Of a DNA stretch of 64,000 nt, positions 25,613 through 32,840 are shown in pieces (within the stretch, counting starts at the first letter, position 1; the number at the start of each line of letters is the position of its first letter). The notes below the pieces were generated by a model that did no database searches, had not been told where the DNA came from, and was given only the letters and a program-made list of their open reading frames with translations. The stretch is from RYN-230 sp963813975 (GTDB lineage Bacteria > Actinomycetota > Actinomycetes > Streptosporangiales > Streptosporangiaceae), in contig CAWFAP010000002.1 in assembly GCA_963813975.1 (NCBI GenBank), forward strand, positions 62,001-126,000. Reading direction: 5' to 3'. A program made the translations under genes and the position numbers.

Positions 25613-27004
25613 CTAGAGGAAACTGAACTTGCTGGCGGGGTCGTACCGGGCCTTGATCTGGCGGAGCTGGGCGAGATTCTGGCCGTAGTAGCAGGCGGCT
25701 GGATCTTCGAGGTCGGGGTCGGCGAAGTTCTGGAAGACGCGGCCGGCTCCCCATGGGTGCACGGCGTCCCATGATCGGCCGGCCCAGTGGTGCGCGCGGC
25801 TGATCGCTTCTTCGGTGACCGGCGGGCCTGCGACAGCTGAGTGCTTGAGCAGGAACAGGCCGTCACGGTGCACGAAGGCCGTAGCGTCCGGGCTGGCTCT
25901 GCGGTACGCGCCGCCCCACGGCATGAAGTCCAGTTCGCGGGATACGCCCGGTTCCTGGCCGGAGGTGAAGGTGGAGACGAGCGTGTCGATGGCCGCGCCC
26001 GGGAGGGGGGAATCGAAGAACTCGGACCGGCTGAAGAGGAACGGGTGAGGCTCTGGCCCCGGCGCATCCCCGGAAACTGGCCTGCCGTGATTCCCGAGGT
26101 CGGCCCAGAAACGCCGGGCGGCCGGGAACGGCCCGCGGTGCCTGGTGACCGAAATCGGCGGGGTCCCCACCCGGCTGAAGAGCCTCTCGATGACGGCGGA
26201 TGCCGCGGCTCCGAATCCGGTCGCGTACACGTCGGCCGACATTGCCGCTCCCGGGTCACCCGCCGTGGTTATCTTCAGGCTGGCGGCGAGTTCGTCAGGA
26301 GCGTCCGTAATCCATTGCTGCCAGGCGCCGATGACGTCCGCGGCGTCGGCGGCCGGCCATGCCGCGTGCTGGCTCCAGGTGTCGGCTGGTGCCGGGACGG
26401 TCCGGAACGACAGCGAGGTGACCACGCCGAAGTTCCCCGCGCCCGCCCCTCGCAGCGCCCAGAACAGGTCCGGGTGGCGGTGCTCGTCGCAGTCGATGAT
26501 CTCGCCGCTGGCCAGGACTACCCGGGCTGCGGTGAGCCGGTCAGAGGTCACCCCGTATTGCCGGCCGAGGATCCCGAGCCCTCCGCCGAGGGCCAGCCCG
26601 GCGATACCGACCGACGGGCAGGTGCCCCCGGGAATCGTGCGGCCCAGGGTCTCCAGGGCAGCGTAGACGTGCCCCAGCCGGGCCCCCGCGCCTATGGCCG
26701 CCGCCTCGCCGTCCACCTGGACCGAGGTCATCGGGGACACGTCGATCACCACCCCCTCGCTGGTTGACCGGCCGGCGAAGCAGTGCCCGCCGCAGCGGAC
26801 GGCGATAGCGGCCTGCTGCTCGCTCGCAAGGGCGATCGTCTGGGCGACGTCCCTGGCGGTGGCGCAGCGGACGATGGCCGCTGGCCGCACGGCATGAAAC
26901 CGGCTATTGAAACCCAGCCGGGCGGCGTCGAAGCCAGCCGAGCCGGGGAGCAGGACCTGCCCGCCGTCCAGTCGGTGCCCCAGCTTGTCCCAGGCGGCCC
27001 TCAC
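25613..27004 (-). CDS. FAD-linked oxidase, berberine-bridge-enzyme type
   Basis: A 463-residue flavoprotein. The FAD-binding PCMH domain (about 40-210) has RCGGHC, where H74 should hold the flavin covalently, and the ALGGGLGILGRQYG loop. In bicovalent enzymes a cysteine follows in a GxTxD context; here it is S153 (YGVTSDRL), so attachment is probably single. The C-terminal BBE region ends CYYGQNLAQL...KFSFL, typical of the family. Members oxidise sugars, alkaloids or polyketides. No signal peptide, so cytoplasmic. Neighbours give no substrate hint. Confidence 0.88.
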   Translation of the reverse strand: MRAAWDKLGHRLDGGQVLLPGSAGFDAARLGFNSRFHAVRPAAIVRCATARDVAQTIALASEQQAAIAVRCGGHCFAGRSTSEGVVIDVSPMTSVQVDGEAAAIGAGARLGHVYAALETLGRTIPGGTCPSVGIAGLALGGGLGILGRQYGVTSDRLTAARVVLASGEIIDCDEHRHPDLFWALRGAGAGNFGVVTSLSFRTVPAPADTWSQHAAWPAADAADVIGAWQQWITDAPDELAASLKITTAGDPGAAMSADVYATGFGAAASAVIERLFSRVGTPPISVTRHRGPFPAARRFWADLGNHGRPVSGDAPGPEPHPFLFSRSEFFDSPLPGAAIDTLVSTFTSGQEPGVSRELDFMPWGGAYRRASPDATAFVHRDGLFLLKHSAVAGPPVTEEAISRAHHWAGRSWDAVHPWGAGRVFQNFADPDLEDPAACYYGQNLAQLRQIKARYDPASKFSFL

Positions 27005-27101
27005 GGCTGCGTGGCCAGGGCGGCCAGGAGACCGGCCGGCATGTCGGCCGGACTTCCGGTCAGGTCCGGCTGTTTTGGCGGGTGGGGGTGCATGGACGGA
27101 C

Positions 27102-27680
27102 TCAGACGTGCAGGGAGGGCCGGTAGGTGAGCTCTTGGATGTTGCCGTCGAGCGTCCGGCTCTCGATCAGCTCGAGGTCGAAGTCGGCCGCTCCCTGGAA
27201 GATCGGCTCCAGTCCGGTCTGGCCGGTGATCACAGGGAAGAGCGTCACCTGGACCCGGTCGACCAGGCCGGCGGCCATCAGCGCCCGGTTCATCGACAGG
27301 CTGCCGTGTGAGCGCAACGGCACCCCGGACTCCTTCTTGAGCCGGGCGACGACGTCCGCGGCGTCACCGCTCACGACGGTTGCGTCCGGCCAGTCGAGGG
27401 GTCCTTCCAGCGTGGTCGACACCACTGTTGCCGGCAGGTTCCTCATCCGGGTGACCCAGGGGTCACGGGCCCCGGACTCCTCGGTGCCCGGGGCCAGCAT
27501 CTGCGCGAACGCCCGATACGTGCCGGGACCGAAGACCATCCGCTGCTCTGCCTCGTACACGGCGAGGCGGTGGTCGAGCAGCTCGGGGCCTTGCTTGCCC
27601 CAGTAGCCGCCCCAGTTGCCGCTGTGGGAGCCGTAGCCGTCGAGGCTGGAAAAGACGTCGAAGGTGTAGGTAGCGGTCAT
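27102..27680 (-). CDS. RibD-C/dihydrofolate reductase-like protein
   Basis: The ATG at 27680 follows GAGGAGA and gives 192 residues. The fold is the DHFR-like RibD C-terminal domain: an N-terminal strand with SSLDGYG, a GPGTYRAF helix start, the GS motif in SHGSLSMNRALMAAGLVD, and a late LFPVITGQTG strand. Members are NADPH-dependent reductases, often unassigned. It is divergent from a MocR regulator with a paired operator between, so it is the likely target gene. Confidence 0.85.
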   Translation of the reverse strand: MTATYTFDVFSSLDGYGSHSGNWGGYWGKQGPELLDHRLAVYEAEQRMVFGPGTYRAFAQMLAPGTEESGARDPWVTRMRNLPATVVSTTLEGPLDWPDATVVSGDAADVVARLKKESGVPLRSHGSLSMNRALMAAGLVDRVQVTLFPVITGQTGLEPIFQGAADFDLELIESRTLDGNIQELTYRPSLHV

Positions 27681-28083
27681 GATGCTCTCCTCGAGTGCGG
27701 TTGATCGCGTACTGGAATACAGACTGGCAACCTCGGCGAGACTCATCGCCGTTGGGCGCCCGGAGTCCGGCCGCCCCGGATGCGGCCCCCGGACCTGACC
27801 ACGGCCATGACGGTGGCGACGATCAGCGTGACGGGCGGCACGGCGGGCGGGAAGAAGAGCGTGGCACGCCGATCCACCGGCCTTGACTATTCCTCAATCG
27901 AGCTGAACAACCCGGGGTCCACGTTAGGCACGGTCACGAACCCCCTCTAACCGATCGGAAGCGTCTGCCGGACGTGTGCAGTGGCCAGGCTAAGCGGCAA
28001 GTGGCCTACTGGGCGGATCCAATTGCAGTCACATAATTGGGTCCAATTGACGTCCTGCGATGTGGACTGGATAGCTTCTGAGG
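27681..28083. promoter_or_regulatory. Divergent promoter region with MocR-type operator repeats
   Basis: The 400-bp gap between the reductase and MocR genes. Two direct repeats, GGATCCAATTG (28015-28025) and GGGTCCAATTG (28039-28049), are spaced 24 bp start to start. The second lies in a palindrome AATTGG-GT-CCAATT (28035-28048), and TGGAC recurs at 28061-28069 near the regulator start. MocR regulators bind direct repeats this way. The right part overlaps the likely promoter of the regulator, suggesting autoregulation. The left 250 bp holds nothing evident. Confidence 0.65.
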
Positions 28084-29451
28084 GTGGATCTGGAGATGGA
28101 GTTCAGGCCGGGTGTCCCGCTCCGCCGGCAGCTCGAGGGGGCGCTGCGGGTGGCGATTCGCTCGGGCCGGCTGGCGCCCGGATCGGTGCTGCCGCCAAGC
28201 CGGGATCTGGCTGACGAAATCGGCGTATCGCGCGGCGTGGTGGTGGATAGTTATGCGCAGCTGACTACCGAGGGTTACCTGACCGCGAAACGTGGATCGG
28301 GTACCCACGTCGCCGTGCTTCCGGCCTCCGGAACGCCGCCCGCTCCGCGGCAGGTAAGCCCCCCGGAGCATTTCCGGTACGACCTGAGGCCCGGCCAGGC
28401 TGACTTCCACGCCTTCCCCCGCGCCCGCTGGAAGGCGTCGCTGGTGCGCGCTCTGCGTGAGCTGCCCGACCGGCGGCTGGGGTACGCCAACCACCGCGGC
28501 GTCGCCGAACTCAGGAACGCCGTCGCCGGATATCTGGCCCGCGTGCGCGGAGTGGTCGTGGAGCCCGAGCATGTTGTGGTGTGCTGCGCGGCGTCCCAGG
28601 CGCTGACCGTGCTCTGGCAGGCGCTCCGGAAACAGGGCGGGCGCCGGGTCGCTATCGAGGATCCGGGCTGGCGCTGGCAGCGCTACACGGTCGAGCATGC
28701 CGGGCTGGAGGCCGTCCCCGTGCGGGTGGACGCGGACGGCCTGGTCGTCTCCGAGCTCGCGGCCGCCGACGTGGATGCGGTGGTGATGACGCCCGCGCAT
28801 CAGTATCCGACCGGGGTCGTCATGACGGCGGAACGCCGCTCCGCCCTGATCACATGGGCGCGCGAGCGCCAGGCGCTCATCGTCGAGGATGACTACGACG
28901 TCGAGTATCGCTTTGGCCGCGAGCCGGTGGCCTCCCTGCAGGGCCTGGCACCGGACCTGGTCGCGTTCGTCGGGACGACGAGCAAGACGCTGGCGCCCGC
29001 CCTGCGCCTCGCGTGGGTCGTGCCCCCTTCACACCTGATTGACGACGTGGAGAACGTGTTGCTCGTCACCGGGGTGACCCCGCCGACGCTCGACCAGATG
29101 GCCATGGCCTCGTTTATCGAAGACGCCGCGCTCGAGCGTCATCTGCGTTCCATGCGCCGGCGCTACCGCGCCAAGCGAGACGTCCTGATCGACGCGCTAG
29201 GCACGCACCTCCCCGATGTGCGCATCGGCGGGGCGGCGGCCGGGCTGCATCTGCTCGCCTGGCTCCCGGACGGCACCGATGAGCACGCGACGGCACTGCG
29301 GGCCCGGCGCTCCGGCGTCGGCGTGCATGAGCTGCACCGCCACTGCACGACTCACGCGTCATCGTCTCCGGCGCTCATCCTCGGTTTCGCGCTTCCGAGT
29401 CAGTCCGAGCTGAGAGCGGCGACCAGACTGCTCGCCGGGGCAATGGTCTGA
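28084..29451 (+). CDS. MocR/PdxR-type regulator (GntR HTH fused to aminotransferase fold)
   Basis: A 455-residue protein from a GTG. The GntR winged helix is about 12-78 (LPPSRDLADEIGVSRGVVVDSY), then a class I aminotransferase-like domain with the PLP lysine at K301 (TTSKTLAPALRLAW), HQYPTG at 239-244 and EDDYDVEYR at 268-276. Such proteins sense pyridoxal phosphate or amino compounds and act as regulators rather than enzymes. The divergent RibD-like gene is the probable target. Confidence 0.92.
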   Translation: MDLEMEFRPGVPLRRQLEGALRVAIRSGRLAPGSVLPPSRDLADEIGVSRGVVVDSYAQLTTEGYLTAKRGSGTHVAVLPASGTPPAPRQVSPPEHFRYDLRPGQADFHAFPRARWKASLVRALRELPDRRLGYANHRGVAELRNAVAGYLARVRGVVVEPEHVVVCCAASQALTVLWQALRKQGGRRVAIEDPGWRWQRYTVEHAGLEAVPVRVDADGLVVSELAAADVDAVVMTPAHQYPTGVVMTAERRSALITWARERQALIVEDDYDVEYRFGREPVASLQGLAPDLVAFVGTTSKTLAPALRLAWVVPPSHLIDDVENVLLVTGVTPPTLDQMAMASFIEDAALERHLRSMRRRYRAKRDVLIDALGTHLPDVRIGGAAAGLHLLAWLPDGTDEHATALRARRSGVGVHELHRHCTTHASSSPALILGFALPSQSELRAATRLLAGAMV

Positions 29452-29480
29452 CCGGACCTGAACGAGCGGAGAGCAGCGGT

Positions 29481-30269
29481 TCAAGGCGCGTCGAGGAAAG
29501 CTGGGACCATCGTCATGAGCATGTCGGCGCGGCCGGTGACCCCGATGTGCGAGGTGCCCGGCAGTACGGCGAGCCGGGATGGGGGCATCGGCGCCAGGTC
29601 GCCCAGCACTCCTCCTCCGAGCAGCCGGAACATCGCCACGGCGTGCTCGGGTGTGACGATGTCGCTGTCGCCGATGATCAGCAGGATGGGGACCTTGATC
29701 GCGGAGATGGCCTGCGGGGTGATCTCGGGCAGCTCCATCGCCTGGACCTTGCCGAGCAGGGCCGGCCAGTTTCCTGGATCGGGGGCCAGTGCCCGGTATT
29801 CCTGCTCGAAGGGAATCTGCAGGTCGCGTCCGGTCGCATCTGCGGACTCCCCGTTTTCTGGCCCGCCGAACATTTCCGGGTGCAGGCCGCTCTTGTCGTA
29901 GGTCACCGACGCGAGCACAGCCTTACGGACCACGGAGGGGTGGTTCGCAATGATGTTCAGCGCGATGCCGGCACCCAGGCTGTAGCCGAACAGGTCGGCC
30001 GGGCCGATGTCCAGGCTGGCCAGCAGGGCCATGGTGTCATTGGCCATCGCCTGGACCGACATGGGCCGGTCGATGTCGGCGGTCCGGCCATGTCCTTGCT
30101 GCTCCACGGTGATGACCTGACGGCTCTGGGCCAGCCGGTCCGGCAGAGTCCCGAATGAGGTTCCGGTCGCGGAGATCGCGCCGTGCAGCAGCACCACCGG
30201 GACCCTGGCCGGATCTGATGCGCCACGGATCTCGTAGAACATCGTCAGGCCGTTGATGTCGGCGTACAC
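29481..30269 (-). CDS. Alpha/beta hydrolase
   Basis: A 262-residue hydrolase from a GTG at 30269 with GGAGGG upstream. The nucleophile elbow is GYSLG (S97), the oxyanion segment LLHGAISATG, the acid residue lies in IGDSDIVTPEH and the histidine in GTSHIG. Esterase, lactonase or epoxide-type activity is possible; no signal peptide. It starts 11 bp after the stop of the upstream SRPBCC gene, so the two form an operon. Confidence 0.88.
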   Translation of the reverse strand: MYADINGLTMFYEIRGASDPARVPVVLLHGAISATGTSFGTLPDRLAQSRQVITVEQQGHGRTADIDRPMSVQAMANDTMALLASLDIGPADLFGYSLGAGIALNIIANHPSVVRKAVLASVTYDKSGLHPEMFGGPENGESADATGRDLQIPFEQEYRALAPDPGNWPALLGKVQAMELPEITPQAISAIKVPILLIIGDSDIVTPEHAVAMFRLLGGGVLGDLAPMPPSRLAVLPGTSHIGVTGRADMLMTMVPAFLDAP

Positions 30270-30280
30270 GGCCTGCCCTC

Positions 30281-30679
30281 CTACGCGGTCTCGGCCAGGA
30301 CCGTGGAGACCCGGGCGAGGACCTCATCGACACTCTCCGTGATCATTGAGTGCATGGACTCGTCGACGTCGAAGGTGTAGGCAATCTGCGTGCTGTCGTC
30401 CGGGGTGGAAGTCAGCGTGATTGCGGTGACCACATCGCCGGGGACCGTCATCACCAGGCGGCCTGGCTCGGAGACCTCGTCGTACCGGCCGGTGAGCGGG
30501 ATCTCTTCACCCTCGGAGGAGATCACGGTCGCCTGCCAGGACCCTCCGGTCCGCACGTCCAGCACCGCGGTCCCCGGCTTGGCGGGCAGCCAGCCTTCGA
30601 AGTGGCCGGGCTGGGTGAGGATCTGCCAGACCCTCTCACGCGGGTCCTTCAGGGTGCGGGTGACGGTGAAGTCGCTCAT
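30281..30679 (-). CDS. SRPBCC (AHSA1/START-like) protein
   Basis: A 132-residue single-domain protein with the helix-grip fold order: VTRTLKDPRERVWQIL at the start, the WLPAKPG loop, GRYDEVSEPGRLV, and a long C-terminal helix (SMITESVDEVLARV). Binds hydrophobic ligands or aids folding by family knowledge. The gene sits upstream of and probably co-transcribed with the alpha/beta hydrolase. Confidence 0.85.
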   Translation of the reverse strand: MSDFTVTRTLKDPRERVWQILTQPGHFEGWLPAKPGTAVLDVRTGGSWQATVISSEGEEIPLTGRYDEVSEPGRLVMTVPGDVVTAITLTSTPDDSTQIAYTFDVDESMHSMITESVDEVLARVSTVLAETA

Positions 30680-31101
30680 CGGAATCCTTCCTGTCGTCGG
30701 CTTCGCTCAGCCACGCCCGGGATCAGGCGCATGAGCTATGGGTCAGCGATACGCCTCGACCCTGACAGGAATCGGGCCCGTGGATAAGGTCCAGTCCGGT
30801 GGATAAATCTAGGACCAATTTTGCGGTGCCAGCCAGAGCGTCCTTCACCAGATTCCGTCCGGACTACTCTGACGTGCTGCGATCCGCCCGGTCCGGCGCG
30901 GCCAGCCGCCGCGCGGGGAGCGGCTGAGGGGGAAGCGCCATCGGTTCCGCCGAGGGCCCGAGCAACGGCAGGTAGCGCTCTCGCGGCATCGGCGCGGCGC
31001 CGAGCGACCGCAGGAAAGGGCTGTCCCACTGCGCGTTCAACGAGCAGGCCGCCGGCCAGAGCCGATCGCGCGGCCATGTCTGCGACCGCGATCCTCGCCG
31101 C

Positions 31102-31236
31102 GCCGCGCTCGAGATGCACGCCGATCAGGGTCTCCGGGTCGGCGCCCATTTTCCTGAGGTAGTGGGCGAGTTGGTTCGCCGACTGGTCAAGCTCCCGGTA
31201 GGTCAGCCGCGTTCCCGCGGCCACGACGGCCGCCGA
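31102..31236 (-). pseudogene. NRPS adenylation-domain fragment
   Basis: A 45-codon piece reads AVVAAGTRLTYRELDQSANQ followed by a LIGVHLERG segment. LTYREL is the A1 core motif of adenylation domains and the residues around it fit the first helix and strand. The A2-A10 motifs, including the AMP-binding loop, are missing; beyond about 31100 the frame no longer resembles the family. It lies 30 bp downstream of an MbtH-like gene in the same orientation, as in intact NRPS clusters. Confidence 0.65.
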
Positions 31237-31269
31237 GCCGGGGCGGCGGGACGCCTGCCCGGCGAACCC

Positions 31270-31584
31270 TCATGGGGCCAACCCGGCATCGCCGGGGTGC
31301 GGACCCGGGTGACGGCACTGGTCGCGCCGGGTTGCCTCGCCGTGCGCTGACCCGGCCCGGTACCGCTGTCCCGATGCGGCAGCGTGGACGCTGGCCGGGG
31401 CGATGTCCGGCCATGCGGCGGCGATGGCGTCCAGGCAGGCACGCCTGGACATGGCGGCCAACTGCCGCCGCCAGCCAGCCGGCAGGTCAAGATCGGCCGG
31501 CCACAATGCATGCTGGCGGTGGTCATTGACGACCACGGCAAAGGCGTTCCGCGTTGGCTTTCGCGGGTCACTCACGGCAGCCAC
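31270..31584 (-). CDS. MbtH-like protein, probably orphaned
   Basis: The 104-residue frame begins with the MbtH core: NAFAVVVNDHRQHALWP, then LPAGWRR, CLDAIAAAWPDIAP. The conserved N, SLWP-like LWP, GW and W residues that pack on the adenylation domain are present; the usual serine is alanine. MbtH proteins bind and activate NRPS adenylation domains. About 35 unrelated residues follow the core. The start is uncertain (GTG at 31584 or 31575, no ribosome-binding site). With only an A-domain scrap beside it, the gene is likely a relic or acts in trans. Confidence 0.65.
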   Translation of the reverse strand: MAAVSDPRKPTRNAFAVVVNDHRQHALWPADLDLPAGWRRQLAAMSRRACLDAIAAAWPDIAPASVHAAASGQRYRAGSAHGEATRRDQCRHPGPHPGDAGLAP

Positions 31585-31897
31585 AAATACGTATTCCTAA
31601 GTAAATACCCCGGATTGTCCGGAGGCCGAGAGTGCGTCATGTCGCAATAAATCCTGCCCGCGCCGAGCCCGCCTGACACGCCACTGCCCGGGCCGGCCTG
31701 AAGAATTAACACGGCGGGAGCAATTGCCGGCGACTTTGCCATCTTCACACCAAGAACAGGAGCCTCGGCTAGCACCAGTATTCCCATAAGCCGTGAACAA
31801 TGCCCGTGGATGTGGTGATTTGCCGCCGGGCGCGTCCCGGCCCGGCAGGCCCGGAGTTGGCAGCTGCCGGGATGGGGACGCAAGCGGGCCGGGCGCC
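31585..31897. other. Intergenic stretch upstream of the mbtH-like gene
   Basis: About 310 bp, with an A/T-rich patch (TAAGTAAATACC at 31599-31610) that could be the promoter of the mbtH-like gene. No supported gene. Confidence 0.35.
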
Positions 31898-32020
31898 CTA
31901 GCTGGCGCCGATGACCTTGAAGTCCTGGTTGACGAAGATGTGGTGGGGCCAGTTGACACCGATGTTGTGGACCTCGTACTGAGGCTTAAGCCCCTGGCAC
32001 TGGCCGCGCTGCGGCCGAAT
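31898..32020 (-). pseudogene. Short C-terminal fragment of an unidentified gene
   Basis: About 40 open codons end at a TAG (31898-31900) and read PQYEVHNIGVNWPHHIFVNQ before DFKVIGAS. The pattern (aromatic, His, Asn-rich, no simple-repeat bias) looks like real protein sequence unlike the shadows around it. A stop lies just upstream and there is no start codon, so it may be the tail of a decayed gene. I do not recognise the family. Confidence 0.3.
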
Positions 32021-32056
32021 GTCCGCCTATGCCGCACAATGGTGCGGGTGCCTATG

Positions 32057-32461
32057 TCAGACGGTGGGCGACGATGACCGCGGGTCGCGGCGGATTGGGT
32101 GATCGGCGGGGACTTCAACGAGAACGATCCGGACACCGTCGGGGTCCTCGATCCACATCTCGGTCAATCCCCACGGCTCCACGGCCGGTTCACGCAGAAT
32201 GTGAACGCCCGCCGCGGCCAGCCGTTCATGCTCGGCGTGAACGTCCCGCACCTGGAGCCAGATCATCACCGCGTTCCCCGCAGCGCCCGCCGGGTGTCCG
32301 GAGACTTCCAGCAAGCCGGGGCCCAGGAAGAACACCACCCCGGGATTGGCCGGCGAGCCGAACTCGCGGTAGATCGCCAGACCCAGCACATCCCGGTAGA
32401 AATGGCGGCTTTCGGCCAGGTCGGCGGGGCGCAACAGGATCCGGCTACTCAGTACCTCCAC
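32057..32461 (-). CDS. VOC/glyoxalase-family protein
   Basis: The best start is the GTG at 32461, with GAAAGGA nine bases upstream; an ATG at 32479 is the alternative. The 134-residue product has the paired beta-alpha-beta-beta-beta modules of the vicinal-oxygen-chelate fold: SSRILLRPADLAESRHFYRDVLG then a second with EMWIEDPDGVRIVLVEVP. Likely metal ligands include a glutamate in LLEVSG and the late E in LVEVP. Function could be a dioxygenase, isomerase or resistance protein; not resolved. Confidence 0.82.
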   Translation of the reverse strand: MEVLSSRILLRPADLAESRHFYRDVLGLAIYREFGSPANPGVVFFLGPGLLEVSGHPAGAAGNAVMIWLQVRDVHAEHERLAAAGVHILREPAVEPWGLTEMWIEDPDGVRIVLVEVPADHPIRRDPRSSSPTV

Positions 32462-32840
32462 GCCGCCATCCTTTCCCATTCACGCAAATTCTGCGGCAAC
32501 TACCCCTCAGCCCGGCGAGGAAACCGGGCCGCGCCAGGCGCACGGTGAGACCTCTCCGCGACACGATCGCCGGGCCAGCCGTCGGGGCACGAAGCATAGT
32601 CGTGGCGGCCAGCAGCGGACGTATTCCCCCGTGGTAGGCAACCAGGTGCCCCGGGCCGATCGGCCCGTAACGACCGGCCGAGCCGGGAGCAGGCCAGCGG
32701 CGAGTCCAGACCCGCCCGGGCGGGTCTGCGCGCTGGCTCTCTTGACAGCGGCCGCCTGTGCGGTGAATCCTCCGGAAGGATTCGCGGATAAGGCAGGGTT
32801 CGCATCGGCGCGTGACCCAGGCGGTCCGGCGGAGGTGGGG
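32462..32840. other. Intergenic region before the secreted glucosidase gene
   Basis: An open frame continues upstream of 32841 to 32631 in the glucosidase frame, but it contains no signal-like start and has no ribosome-binding site. The stretch probably holds divergent promoters for the VOC gene and the glucosidase gene. Confidence 0.4.
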
